A DNA stretch of 64,000 nucleotides from Pseudoclavibacter triregionum. GTDB lineage: Bacteria; Actinomycetota; Actinomycetes; Actinomycetales; Microbacteriaceae. Position numbers and translations under genes: made by a program. The DNA lies in the NCBI GenBank assembly GCA_910822395.1, contig OU365335.1, forward strand, positions 2,294,001-2,358,000, written 5' to 3'. Of this stretch, positions 1 to 7,774 are shown piece after piece (position 1 is the first letter of the stretch; every line of letters starts with the position of its first letter). The notes beneath the pieces are model-generated. The model ran no database searches. It saw nothing but the letters and a program-made list of their open reading frames with translations, and was not told where the DNA came from.

Positions 1-714
1 GAGCTCCTCCTTCGCGACGGCCGAGACCTCGGGCAGCACCTTCATCGCCTCGTCGAGGAGGTCGGCGACGCCGCGGCCGTGGAGGGCGGAGACGGCGTGC
101 GGTTCGCCGAGGCCGAGCGACCAGAGGATCGCGGCGTTCGGCTCCTGCACGGCGTCGTCGACCTTGTTCGCGACGAGGAGCACGGGGCGCTTCGAGCCGC
201 GGAGGAGCTTCACGACGTGCTCGTCGGTCGCCGTGGGGCCGACGTTGGCGTCGACGACGAAGAGGACGGCGTCGGCGAGGTCGATCGCGATCTCGGCCTG
301 CTGCGCGACGGAGCGGTCGATGCCGCGCGCGTCGGGCTCCCAGCCGCCGGTGTCGACGAGGGTGAAGCGGCGCCCGCCCCACTCGGCCTTGTAGGAGACG
401 CGGTCGCGGGTGACGCCGGGGGTGTCCTCGACGACGGCCTCGCGGCGGCCGATGATGCGGTTCACGAGCGCCGACTTGCCGACGTTCGGGCGGCCGACGA
501 CGGCGAGCACCGGGAGGGCGGGCATGTGGACGACGCCGTGCTCGTCCATCTCGTGCTCGCCGAGGAGGTCGAGGTCCTCCTCGTCGAGCTCGTAGTCGTC
601 GAGGCTCGCGCGGAGGGACTCGGCACGCTGCGCGGCGAGCTCCTCGTCGACGCCGGCGACGCGCTCGGCGAAGCCGTCGTCGGGGCCGAGCTCATCGAAG
701 TCGTGCTCGCTCAT
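1..714 (-). CDS. der: Ribosome biogenesis GTPase Der (EngA), 3' end cut by the window edge
   Basis: Der is a tandem GTPase that acts on the 50S subunit during assembly. The visible 238 codons hold an acidic N-terminal extension of about 65 residues and the first G domain. The P-loop GRPNVGKS lies near residue 74, followed by DTPG, DTGG and NKVD. The second G domain and the KH-like domain lie beyond base 1. The ATG at 714 follows the cmk stop by 11 bases, so der is the downstream gene of the cmk train, as in most actinobacteria. Long acidic N-termini are usual in actinobacterial Der. Identity is certain; only the C-terminus is unseen. Confidence 0.96.
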   Translation of the reverse strand, partial: MSEHDFDELGPDDGFAERVAGVDEELAAQRAESLRASLDDYELDEEDLDLLGEHEMDEHGVVHMPALPVLAVVGRPNVGKSALVNRIIGRREAVVEDTPGVTRDRVSYKAEWGGRRFTLVDTGGWEPDARGIDRSVAQQAEIAIDLADAVLFVVDANVGPTATDEHVVKLLRGSKRPVLLVANKVDDAVQEPNAAILWSLGLGEPHAVSALHGRGVADLLDEAMKVLPEVSAVAKEEL

Positions 715-725
715 GTGGGTCCTTG

Positions 726-1508
726 TCAGTTCGTGGTGCCAGCGGCTCCGGATCGGGAGGCCGCTCGGATGAGCTCGAGCATCCGGATCACGGTCTGCTC
801 GAAGTCGAGGTCGGTGGAGTCGAGGAGCTCGACGCCCGGGGCGGGCTCGAGGAAGTCGACGACGGCGCGGTCCTTCGCGTCGCGCACGCTCACGGAGCGG
901 GCGACCTCCGCCGCGTCGTCCTCCGACTTCTCGGCGGCTCGGCGGGCGATCCGGACGGACTCGTCGGCGGTGAGGAGGATCCTCGCGTCGGCGTCCGGCG
1001 CGACGACGGTGGTGATGTCGCGCCCTTCCGCGATGATACCCGGCGCCGTGCTCTCGCGGAGGAATCGGCGGAAGCGGTCGGTGAGGGCGGCGCGCACCTG
1101 GGGCACGCGCGCGATCGCGCTCACCTGCTCGGAGATCGCGGTGTCGCGGATCGCGTCGGTGACGTCGTCCTCCCCCACGCGCACCCAGCGCTCGTCCGGG
1201 TGGAGGGCGATCGCGTAGCGGTCCTGGAAGGAGGGGATGAGCAGGACGGCGGCGCGGGCGATGGCATCCGGATCGCCCGAGCCGAGGTCGACGTCGTTCG
1301 CGAGCGCGTGCCACGCGAAGGCGCGGTAGGCCGCGCCCGTGTCGAGCAGCTCGTAGCCGAGGCGGCGCGCGGCCTCGCGGCTCACGCTCGACTTGCCGGA
1401 GCCGGCGGGGCCGTCGACGGCGACGACGACGGGGCGGGCGGCGGGCTCTGCGGCGGCGGGCTCTGCGGCTGCGGGCTGGATGGTCTGGTCCATGGTCTCC
1501 TCGGTCAT
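726..1508 (-). CDS. cmk: Cytidylate kinase
   Basis: Phosphorylates CMP and dCMP to the diphosphates for nucleic acid synthesis in the cytoplasm. A P-loop [11 protein letters not shown] lies near residue 32, followed by the CMP-kinase signature [13 protein letters not shown] and the lid arginines in [13 protein letters not shown]. The length of 260 residues includes an Ala/Pro/Glu-rich leader of about 25 residues. The ATG at 1508 overlaps the tyrA stop as ATGA, which supports coupling. An alternative ATG at 1493 has GAGGAG just upstream, but with only three bases of spacing, so 1508 is preferred. It sits between tyrA and der in conserved order. Confidence 0.96.
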   Translation of the reverse strand: MTEETMDQTIQPAAAEPAAAEPAARPVVVAVDGPAGSGKSSVSREAARRLGYELLDTGAAYRAFAWHALANDVDLGSGDPDAIARAAVLLIPSFQDRYAIALHPDERWVRVGEDDVTDAIRDTAISEQVSAIARVPQVRAALTDRFRRFLRESTAPGIIAEGRDITTVVAPDADARILLTADESVRIARRAAEKSEDDAAEVARSVSVRDAKDRAVVDFLEPAPGVELLDSTDLDFEQTVIRMLELIRAASRSGAAGTTN

Positions 1509-2593
1509 GCGACGATCCGCCATCCGCGCTCCTCGAGCACCTCGACGAGGCGCTGGCGGATCTCGGGGACGACGGCGATCTCGATGATGCCGAGCTCGGC
1601 GCCCTGCGAGTGCTCCATCCTCATGTCCTCGAGGTTGATGCCGGCGTCGCCGATCTCGGTGAGCAGGCGGGCGAGCTGGCCGGGCGCGTCGTCGATGAGC
1701 ACGGTGACGGTCGCGAAGGTGCGGCGGCGGCCGTGCTTGCCGGGCAGGCGCGCGACGCCCTCGTTGCCGGCGCGCATGAGCTCGGCGACGGCGCGGCGCG
1801 AGCCCTCGGCGTCGACGTCCTCGAGGGCGGCCGCGAGTCGGCCGAGCTCCTCTTCGACGGCGCGGAGGATGCGGGCGACGCGCGGGCCGTTCGCCGAGAG
1901 GATCTGCACCCACATCGTGGGATCGCTCGCGGCGATGCGCGTGACGTCGCGCAGGCCCTGGCCCGCGAGCGCCGCGGCGCCCTCCTCGTCGTCGACGAGC
2001 CGGGCGGCGAGCGCGCTCGAGACGAGCTGCGGGGCGTGGGAGATGAGGGCGACGGCCTCGTCGTGGTCGGCGGCGTCCATCGCGACCGGGGTCGCGCCGA
2101 GGTCGAGGGCGAGGCGCTCGACGACGTCCGGCCCGTCGGCGCGCATGCCTTCGTGGCGGGCGACGACCCAGGGGCGGCCGAGGAAGAGATCGGCGCGGCC
2201 GCTGAGCGGGCCGCCGGTCTCGCGGCCGGCCATGGGATGCCCGCCGACGTAGCGGGCGATGTCCGAGCCGCCGGCGCGGATCTCCTCGAGGACGGAGTGC
2301 TTCACGCTCGCGACGTCGGTGACGATCGCCTCGGGCCAGGCGGCGAGCTCGGCGGCGACGACGCGGGCGGTGACGTCCGGCGGCACGCAGACGACGACGA
2401 GCGCGGGGGCGTCGTCGTCCGGGCGGGCGGCGCGGCCGGCGCCGTAGTCCTCGGCGAGTCGCTCGGCCGAGGGCGAGGCGTCGGAGAGGCGCACCTCGAC
2501 GCCGAGGCGCCGCAGGCCCAGCCCGACGCTCGCGCCGAGCAGGCCCGTCCCGACGATGCGGACGGGGCCGCGGGTGCGGGCTGCAGGGGTCAT
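1505..2593 (-). CDS. tyrA: Prephenate dehydrogenase with C-terminal ACT domain
   Basis: Oxidatively decarboxylates prephenate to 4-hydroxyphenylpyruvate in tyrosine synthesis, using NAD(P). The Rossmann motif [10 protein letters not shown] lies near residue 16. The substrate-site signature [16 protein letters not shown] lies near residue 115. A C-terminal ACT domain starts near residue 290 ([16 protein letters not shown]), which in this family mediates feedback by tyrosine. The length is 362 residues. Both ends overlap their neighbours by four bases: ATGA with the pseudouridine synthase stop upstream, and ATGA with the cmk start downstream. Location between the pseudouridine synthase and cmk genes is common in Micrococcales. 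Confidence 0.95.
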   Translation of the reverse strand: MTPAARTRGPVRIVGTGLLGASVGLGLRRLGVEVRLSDASPSAERLAEDYGAGRAARPDDDAPALVVVCVPPDVTARVVAAELAAWPEAIVTDVASVKHSVLEEIRAGGSDIARYVGGHPMAGRETGGPLSGRADLFLGRPWVVARHEGMRADGPDVVERLALDLGATPVAMDAADHDEAVALISHAPQLVSSALAARLVDDEEGAAALAGQGLRDVTRIAASDPTMWVQILSANGPRVARILRAVEEELGRLAAALEDVDAEGSRRAVAELMRAGNEGVARLPGKHGRRRTFATVTVLIDDAPGQLARLLTEIGDAGINLEDMRMEHSQGAELGIIEIAVVPEIRQRLVEVLEERGWRIVA

Positions 2594-3996
2594 CGGCGTC
2601 CTCCTCGGTCGTCGCGGAGCCGCTCCGGGTCGGAGCTTCGGCCGGCGTCCCCCGCCGGCTCCTCCGGGCGGCGCTCGGCGCGGCGGGCCAGGGTGACGAG
2701 CTTGCGGAGCTCGTCCGGGGTGACCTCGCGCATCTCGCCGGCGCGGAGCGTGCCGAGGTGAAGCGGCCCGAAGGATCGCCGCACGAGCTCGAGCACGGGA
2801 TGCCCGACGGCATCGAGCATGCGGCGCACGATGCGATTGCGTCCCGAGTGGAGCGTCACCTCGACGAGCGTCGCGTCCTTCGTCGCCTGGCCGGCGAGGA
2901 TCTTGCCCGAGTCGATGCGGATGGGCCCGTCCTCGAGCTCGATGCCGCGCTTGAGGCGCTCGAGGGTACCGGGGGCGAGGCGTCCGCGCACCTTCGCGAC
3001 GTAGGTCTTCTCCACGCCGTAGGAGGGGTGGGCGAGGATGTTCGCGAGCTCGCCGTCGTTCGTGAGCACGAGCAGCCCGCTCGTCTCCGCGTCGAGGCGG
3101 CCCACGTTGTAGAGGCGCTCGGAGAACTCGCGCGTGAAGCGGCGCAGGTCGGGCCGGCCCTGCTCGTCCTTGAGCGAGGAGACCACGCCCGTCGGCTTGT
3201 TGAGGATGATGTAGCGCATCGTCTGGTCGAACTGCACGGCCTGGCCGTCGACGAAGACGCGGTCCTTCGTCGGGTCGATGCGCGAGCCGAGCTCGGTGAC
3301 GATCTCGCCGTTCACCTCGACGCGGCCCTTCGCGATGAGGTCCTCGCAGACGCGGCGGCTCGCGACGCCGGCGTTCGCGAGCGCCTTCTGGAGGCGGACG
3401 GTGCCGGCCTCCTCCCCCTCGCGCGGGTCGGCGGGGAGGCTGCCGCGGTAGGGGTCGCCGTGCTGCGCATTGCGCGGAGCCCGCTCGCCCGCGCCGTCTC
3501 GGTGGCCGCCGGCGCGCGGCATGGGGATGTCGTCGAAGTCGTCGAGGCTCCAGCCGCCCTCGGGGCGGGAGGCGCGGGCGGCGCGGAGGGCCTCGCGCTC
3601 GGCGCGGGCGTCCATGGCGTCGCGGTCCTCGCGGGGGCGGCGGTCGTCGCGGGCGGGGCGCGGAGCGCGGCGATCGTCGTCGCGGGAGCGGCGCGGGTCG
3701 TCCCGGTGACGGGGCGCGTCGTCACGGCGCGGGCGGTCGTCGCGCGACGGACGATCGCCGCGGGACGGCCGCTCGGTGCGCTCGAAGCGCGGACGGTCGC
3801 CGCCGAAGCGTTCGGACGCGCTGCCGCGGCGGTCCTCGCCGTCGCGGGAGCCGCCGGCGCGTCCGCCCGATCGGGGCGCGCCCCCGCGAGCGCCGTCGCG
3901 GCCGCCTCCAGCGCCGCCCGAGCGACCCGGGCCGCCGCCCTGGCCGCCGCGTCCCGCCTGGCCGCCTCGGCGTCCGCCGTCCTGCCGCTCGCTCAT
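2590..3996 (-). CDS. rluB: 23S rRNA pseudouridine synthase (RluB/RsuA family) with long charged N-terminus
   Basis: Converts a uridine in rRNA to pseudouridine. The protein has 468 residues. Residues 1 to about 220 are low-complexity, rich in Arg, Gly and Asp with RDD/RGD-like runs. An S4 RNA-binding domain follows (VRLQKALANAGVASRR), then the catalytic domain with GRLDAETSGLLVLTNDGEL, whose Asp is the nucleophile. C-terminal HSGRNRIVRRM is typical of the RsuA/RluB/E/F group. The start ATG at 3996 overlaps the scpB stop as ATGA. Family members without an extension have about 240-250 residues, so the disordered arm nearly doubles the protein. The exact target base is inferred from the family. 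Confidence 0.92.
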   Translation of the reverse strand: MSERQDGGRRGGQAGRGGQGGGPGRSGGAGGGRDGARGGAPRSGGRAGGSRDGEDRRGSASERFGGDRPRFERTERPSRGDRPSRDDRPRRDDAPRHRDDPRRSRDDDRRAPRPARDDRRPREDRDAMDARAEREALRAARASRPEGGWSLDDFDDIPMPRAGGHRDGAGERAPRNAQHGDPYRGSLPADPREGEEAGTVRLQKALANAGVASRRVCEDLIAKGRVEVNGEIVTELGSRIDPTKDRVFVDGQAVQFDQTMRYIILNKPTGVVSSLKDEQGRPDLRRFTREFSERLYNVGRLDAETSGLLVLTNDGELANILAHPSYGVEKTYVAKVRGRLAPGTLERLKRGIELEDGPIRIDSGKILAGQATKDATLVEVTLHSGRNRIVRRMLDAVGHPVLELVRRSFGPLHLGTLRAGEMREVTPDELRKLVTLARRAERRPEEPAGDAGRSSDPERLRDDRGGRR

Positions 3997-4658
3997 CGCG
4001 CGTCCTCTCGTCCGAGCCCGGGCTCCTGCCATCCCGCGAGCTCCTGTCCATCGTCGAGCATCGGGGAGATCTTCGGGAGCTCCTCGAGGGTGTTGAGGCC
4101 GAGGTGCTCGAGCAGGCTCGCGCTCGTCACGTAGAGGATCGCGCCGGTCGCCTCCTCGTGGCCGGCCTCCTCGATGAGGCCGCGGGCGACGAGCGTCCGC
4201 ACGACCGAGTCGACGTTCACGGCGCGGATCGACGCGACCTGCTGGCGCGTGACCGGCTGCCGGTAGGCGATGACGGCGAGCGTCTCGAGGGCGGCCTGGC
4301 TCAGGCGCGCGGGCTGGCGGGTGACGACGAAGTCCTCGACGACCTCGTCGAGCTCGGGGCGCACGTACATCCGCCATCCGCCGCCGACCTCGCGCAGCTC
4401 GAAGGCGCGGCGCGGGCCGCCGGACTCGCCGTCGTAGTCGGCGCGGAGGCGGTCGATCGCCTCCTGCACGGCGCGGACGGGCGTCGAGGTCGCGGTCGCG
4501 AGCGAGACGACGGCGAGGGGCTCGTCGGCGAGGAAGAGGAGGGCCTCGAGGGCGCGGTCGAGCTCGATCGGCTCGGGTGCGGGCGAGGCCTCGGATGCGG
4601 GCGCGGCCTCGCTCGCCTGCTCGCCCGGGGTCTTGGCGGGCATCCGCTCAGCGGTCAT
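3993..4658 (-). CDS. scpB: Segregation and condensation protein B
   Basis: ScpB binds ScpA and SMC to form the bacterial condensin complex. The 221 residues contain the two winged-helix domains of the family. Recognisable segments are ALEALLFLADEPLAV near residue 34, and the helix with RLSQAALETLAVIAYRQPVTR near residue 140. The gene overlaps scpA upstream (ATGA at 4655-4658) and the pseudouridine synthase downstream. An Ala/Glu/Pro-rich leader of about 30 residues precedes the fold, and the C-terminus is short. The context with scpA and parA fixes the role in chromosome segregation. Confidence 0.95.
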   Translation of the reverse strand: MTAERMPAKTPGEQASEAAPASEASPAPEPIELDRALEALLFLADEPLAVVSLATATSTPVRAVQEAIDRLRADYDGESGGPRRAFELREVGGGWRMYVRPELDEVVEDFVVTRQPARLSQAALETLAVIAYRQPVTRQQVASIRAVNVDSVVRTLVARGLIEEAGHEEATGAILYVTSASLLEHLGLNTLEELPKISPMLDDGQELAGWQEPGLGREDAR

Positions 4659-5530
4659 TCGTCGCCTCCCAGCGTCCCGAGGTCGTCATCGCTCCACTGT
4701 GCCGCATCCCATTCGATGCGCAGCTCCCCGAGCGGCGAGTCCTGCTCGAAGGAGATCGCCGCCCTCCGGTACAGCTCGAGCACGGCGAGGAATCGCGCGA
4801 CGACGACGCCCTTGACGTCCGCGTCGGCGATGAGCTCCGCGAAGCCCATCGGCCGCCCCGCCTCGCGGAGCCGGTCGACGAGCACGGCCGCCTGTTCGCG
4901 GATGCTCACGAGGGGGGCGTGGAGGTGGTCGAGGCGGACGGTCGGGATCTCGCGCGGCGCGAGCGCGATCGCCGCGAGCGCCGCGAAGTCCTCGGCGGAG
5001 AGCGTCCACACGAGCTCGGGCGCGCGCTCGCGGAAGCGCGCCTCGAGCGGCACGGAGCGCGCGTGGCGGCCGGCCTCCGCCTCGAGCCGGCCGGAGAGCC
5101 AGGCCGAGGCCTCCTTGAAGGCGCGGTACTGCAGGAGCCGCGCGAAGAGGAGATCGCGCGCCTCGAGCACGGCGACGTCCTCCGCGTCGACGTAGTCGCC
5201 CTGCGGCAGGAGGCTCACGATCTTCATGTCGAGGAGGGTCGCGGCGACGACGATGAACTCGCTCGCGACGTCCAGCTCGTATTCCTCCATCGCGGCGAGG
5301 TGCGCGATGAACTCGTCGGTGACGCGGCTGAGCGACACCTCGGTGATGTCGAGCTCATGCTTCGCGATGAGCGAGAGGAGGAGGTCGAAGGGGCCCTCGA
5401 AGTTCGCGAGCTCGACGCGGAAGCCGGGATCGACGACCGACGCAGCGTCGACGACGGAGGCAGGGTCCATGGCGGAGGCGGCGTCCTCGGGCGCGAGGAG
5501 CTCCGCCTCCGGCGCCTGCTCGGCGGGCAC
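4655..5530 (-). CDS. scpA: Segregation and condensation protein A (kleisin)
   Basis: ScpA is the kleisin that bridges the SMC heads together with ScpB. The N-terminal SMC-binding segment is FRVELANFEGPFDLLLSLI, followed by KHELDITEVSLSRVTDEFI. The C-terminal winged helix ends in AISFEQDSPLGELRIEW. The start is uncertain: GTG at 5530 (used here), TTG at 5569 overlapping the parA stop, and ATG at 5470 are all in frame, and none has a good ribosome-binding site. All choices leave the conserved domain complete, since the N-terminal 30-45 residues are Ala/Glu/Asp-rich filler. The gene lies directly downstream of parA. Confidence 0.93.
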   Translation of the reverse strand: MPAEQAPEAELLAPEDAASAMDPASVVDAASVVDPGFRVELANFEGPFDLLLSLIAKHELDITEVSLSRVTDEFIAHLAAMEEYELDVASEFIVVAATLLDMKIVSLLPQGDYVDAEDVAVLEARDLLFARLLQYRAFKEASAWLSGRLEAEAGRHARSVPLEARFRERAPELVWTLSAEDFAALAAIALAPREIPTVRLDHLHAPLVSIREQAAVLVDRLREAGRPMGFAELIADADVKGVVVARFLAVLELYRRAAISFEQDSPLGELRIEWDAAQWSDDDLGTLGGDE

Positions 5531-5543
5531 GGCCGCGGCCGGG

Positions 5544-6419
5544 CTACGCGACCGCGCCGCGCGCGACAAGCTCGCGCGCGAGCTGCCGGTAGGCCTGCGC
5601 GGCGGTGTGCGTGGGCGCGAACTCGACGATCGGGACGCCCGCGACCGAGGCGTCCGGGAACTTCACCGTGCGGCCGATGACCGTCTCGAACACCTTGTCG
5701 CCGAACGCCTCGTAGACGCGGTCGAGCACCTCGCGCGCGTGGAGCGTGCGGCCGTCGAACATCGTCGGCAGGATGCCGTCGAGCTCGAGCGCGGGGTTGA
5801 GGCGATCCTGCACCTTCTCGATCGTCTCCACGAGGAGCGCGACGCCGCGGAGCGCGAAGTACTCGCACTCGAGCGGGATGATGACGCCGTGGCTCGCAGT
5901 GAGGGCGTTCACGGTGAGCAGGCCGAGCGACGGCTGGCAGTCGACGATGATGACGTCGTACTCGTCCTTCACCTTGCGGAGCACGCCCGCGAGGATCTGC
6001 TCGCGCGCGACCTCGGTGACGAGGTGCACCTCGGCGGCCGAGAGGTCGATGTTCGCGGGGATGACGTCGAGGTTCTCGACCTCCGACGGCACGATCGCCT
6101 CGTGCGGGTCCTTCACGGCGCCGATGAGGAGGTCGTAGACCGTCGGGCCGTCGTGTGTCGGGATGCCGAGGCCGGCGCTGAGCGCGCCCTGCGGGTCGAA
6201 GTCGACGCAGAGGACCCTGCGGCCGTACTGGGCGAGCGAGGCGCCGAGGTTGATGGTCGTCGTCGTCTTGCCGACGCCGCCCTTCTGGTTGCACATCGAG
6301 ATGATGCGCGCGGGCCCGGTGCCCTGCAGCGGCGCGGGCTCCGGGAAGCGGTGGTAGAGCGTCGTCGAGACGGCCTCGGCGGTGCGGGCGCCGGGGTTCG
6401 CGGCGGGCGTCTCGGTCAC
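5544..6419 (-). CDS. parA: ParA-family chromosome partitioning ATPase
   Basis: A Walker-type ATPase of the ParA/Soj group, 291 residues, linked to scpAB in actinobacteria. The deviant Walker A motif CNQKGGVGKTTTT lies near residue 43, Walker A' CVDFDPQGALS near residue 70, and Walker B IIVDCQPSLGLL near residue 150. The GTG start at 6419 has a strong AGGAGG ribosome-binding site eight bases upstream. No parB is present in the window, so this is probably the second ParA-like protein that works with the SMC-ScpAB complex rather than the origin-linked parAB pair. That distinction is inferred from the neighbourhood. Confidence 0.93.
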   Translation of the reverse strand: MTETPAANPGARTAEAVSTTLYHRFPEPAPLQGTGPARIISMCNQKGGVGKTTTTINLGASLAQYGRRVLCVDFDPQGALSAGLGIPTHDGPTVYDLLIGAVKDPHEAIVPSEVENLDVIPANIDLSAAEVHLVTEVAREQILAGVLRKVKDEYDVIIVDCQPSLGLLTVNALTASHGVIIPLECEYFALRGVALLVETIEKVQDRLNPALELDGILPTMFDGRTLHAREVLDRVYEAFGDKVFETVIGRTVKFPDASVAGVPIVEFAPTHTAAQAYRQLARELVARGAVA

Positions 6420-6686
6420 GATCGCATCCTCCTGGTGGGCGTGCTGCGGGCCGTCCTGGCCCGGCCGGGCGGGGTGCGCCCGGGTGCCCCGAGGCTACCG
6501 CGGGGCCGCGGGATGGCCGGGGCTCGGCGCGCGCCCGGGAGCGGGCCGTCCGGCGATCCGCCTCAAGCTCCGGTTGAAGGTGAAGGAGCGCGCTGCGGTG
6601 GCCGCGGGAGCCCGCCCCGCCACCCTCGCGCCGCGTGCGGAGGCGGGCGATCGCGACCGTCGCGGCGCGGGCGAGGGGGAACTCGG
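6420..6686. other. Divergent intergenic region between parA and the broken lipoprotein gene
   Basis: This 267-base gap holds the AGGAGG site of parA at its left end and the GAGGGGGA site of the plus-strand lipoprotein gene at 6673-6680. An imperfect dyad (CCTCAAG, six bases, TTGAAGG) lies at about 6561-6580 and resembles MerR-type operators, but no regulator gene is near. I see no convincing -35/-10 pair on either strand. Confidence 0.4.
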
Positions 6687-7084
6687 ATGACCATGGCCAC
6701 GACCTCGAGGGCGCGACGCGCTTCCTTCCCCGTCGGCGTCTTGCCCCGGGCCGCGGCTCGCCGCCTCCTCGCCATCCTCGCGGCGCTCTCGCTCGCCGGT
6801 GCCAGTACTTCCCGCCGGTCGACGAGGTCGCGGCCGCCCTCGAGAGCCGCGCGCTCGAGCTGCCGGGGGTCGCCTCGGCCGAGCTCGAGGGCACGAACAT
6901 CGAGCTCGACGCGCGCGTCGACGGCACGGTCACGATGGCGTCCGGCGCGACGTGGCAGGACGCGACGGCCGTCGCGGTCGCGCTCACGGAGGCGATCGAC
7001 GGCCGCTCCGAGCGGATGCGCTACCGCATCGACATCGAGCTCCCGAACGGCGAGACCTTCACGCTCGACCTCACGCGGAGGTAG
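6687..7084 (+). pseudogene. Small lipoprotein gene broken by a one-base deletion in the lipobox
   Basis: The ATG at 6687 follows GAGGGGGA by six bases. The first frame encodes a basic N-terminus and a hydrophobic segment LLAILAALSLAG. It then loses frame at 6798-6800. One missing base, after GG of the glycine codon, would give LSLAG-Cys-QYFPPVDEV, a perfect lipobox. The second frame continues to TAG at 7084 as a folded-looking domain of about 90 residues, ending IELPNGETFTLDLTRR. As written, the product is not made. It could be a real pseudogene or a base-calling error. The domain function is unknown. It lies in the island between parA and xerD. Confidence 0.75.
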
Positions 7085-7104
7085 GCGTCCGGAGGTTCCC
7101 GACC

Positions 7105-7187
7105 TCAGTCGCCGACGGCGCCGTCGATCGACTCGCGGAGGAGGTCGGCGTGGCCCGCGTGCCGGGCGAGCTCCTCGAGGCGGCGAT
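7105..7187 (-). pseudogene. C-terminal remnant of a DinB/DUF664-type protein
   Basis: On the minus strand, about 26 codons read RRLEELARHAGHADLLRESI followed by DGAVGD and TGA at 7105. The pattern E-x-A-R-H-x-G-H-A-D-x-L-R-E-x-I-D-G is the C-terminal helix of DinB/DUF664 four-helix proteins, with the metal-site histidine in RHAGHAD. No upstream part of a DinB protein is present. The remnant begins where the broken VapC gene ends, in a different frame, so the two look joined by a deletion. The family call rests on motif recognition only. Confidence 0.6.
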
Positions 7188-7495
7188 GCGGGCGTCGGAG
7201 GCCCTCGACGCGGGCTTCCGCCCGCTCGCCCGGAGCGATGCCGAGACGGCGCCGAACGCGCGCGCGGCCGCGGCGTCGAATGGAAGGGCGTCGACGTCCG
7301 ATTCGGCCTGCTGGAGCACCTGCTGTCGAGCCGCGGCCTCGGCTGACGAGCGGGCGACGAGCGGGCCGACGGAGAGTCCGCGAGCGTGATGGCGCAGATG
7401 AGCGGCTCATCGGGCAGCTGCTCCGGCTCGCATGAGGCGAGATCGATGATGGCGCTCGTGTCGAGAAGGCCGCGAGAGGGGGCCTCGGCGCTCAC
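7179..7495 (-). pseudogene. Frameshifted VapC/PIN-domain toxin
   Basis: The GTG at 7495 overlaps the antitoxin stop as GTGA, the usual toxin-antitoxin coupling. The first frame gives GLLDTSAIIDLASCEPE and LICAITLA, the PIN-domain start with its catalytic Asp. At 7377-7378 one base is missing. Restoring G would give ITLAE-LSVGPLVA, the standard motif with the second catalytic acid. The next frame continues with DVDALPFDAAAARAFGAV and RASDARIAA, the expected third acidic motif. It then runs out near 7179 and abuts the DinB-like remnant, so the C-terminus is also lost. The toxin is probably dead. Confidence 0.78.
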
Positions 7496-7725
7496 AGGCT
7501 CGGGTCCAGCACCTCGTCGAGGTCCCGCCGCAGCTGGGCCGCGTCGACGCGGGGCAGACGGCGACGGCGCGCGATGAGCTCGGCGGCGCTGAGCGCCCGC
7601 CGCGGAAGCGGGACCACCGCGGTCACCGGCTCGCGGTCCTTCGTCACGACGATCCGCTCGCCCTTGCGGACGCGGGCGAGCGCGGCTGCGCTGTGGTTGC
7701 GCAGATCGCGGACCGGGATGCTCAT
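7492..7725 (-). CDS. Phd/YefM-type antitoxin, apparently orphan
   Basis: The product has 77 residues. Its N-terminal DNA-binding fold contains SIPVRDLRNHSAAALARV, then GERIVVTKDREPVTAVVP. The C-terminal toxin-neutralising tail has RRRRLPRVDAAQLRRDLDEV. This is the arrangement of prevent-host-death antitoxins paired with VapC-like PIN toxins in actinobacteria. The ATG at 7725 is the only sensible start. The partner toxin downstream is frameshifted and truncated, so the antitoxin may now act only as a DNA-binding repressor of its own promoter or may be unselected. The reading frame is intact. Confidence 0.85.
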   Translation of the reverse strand: MSIPVRDLRNHSAAALARVRKGERIVVTKDREPVTAVVPLPRRALSAAELIARRRRLPRVDAAQLRRDLDEVLDPSL

Positions 7726-7774
7726 GGCGCGAGCGTATAGCCGGTGACACACCGTCAGGTGGGCGGCCCCGAGC

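Noticed and set aside
79-1218. Long plus-strand open frames opposite der, cmk and many other genes
   Set aside because: High GC removes stop codons in antisense frames. These frames have biased Arg/Ala/Glu-rich products without motifs, while the minus-strand frames carry clear protein families.
6561-6580. MerR/SoxR-type operator (CCTCAAG, six bases, TTGAAGG)
   Set aside because: The dyad is imperfect, no MerR-family gene is near, and no promoter hexamers flank it. It is noted only as part of the intergenic entry.
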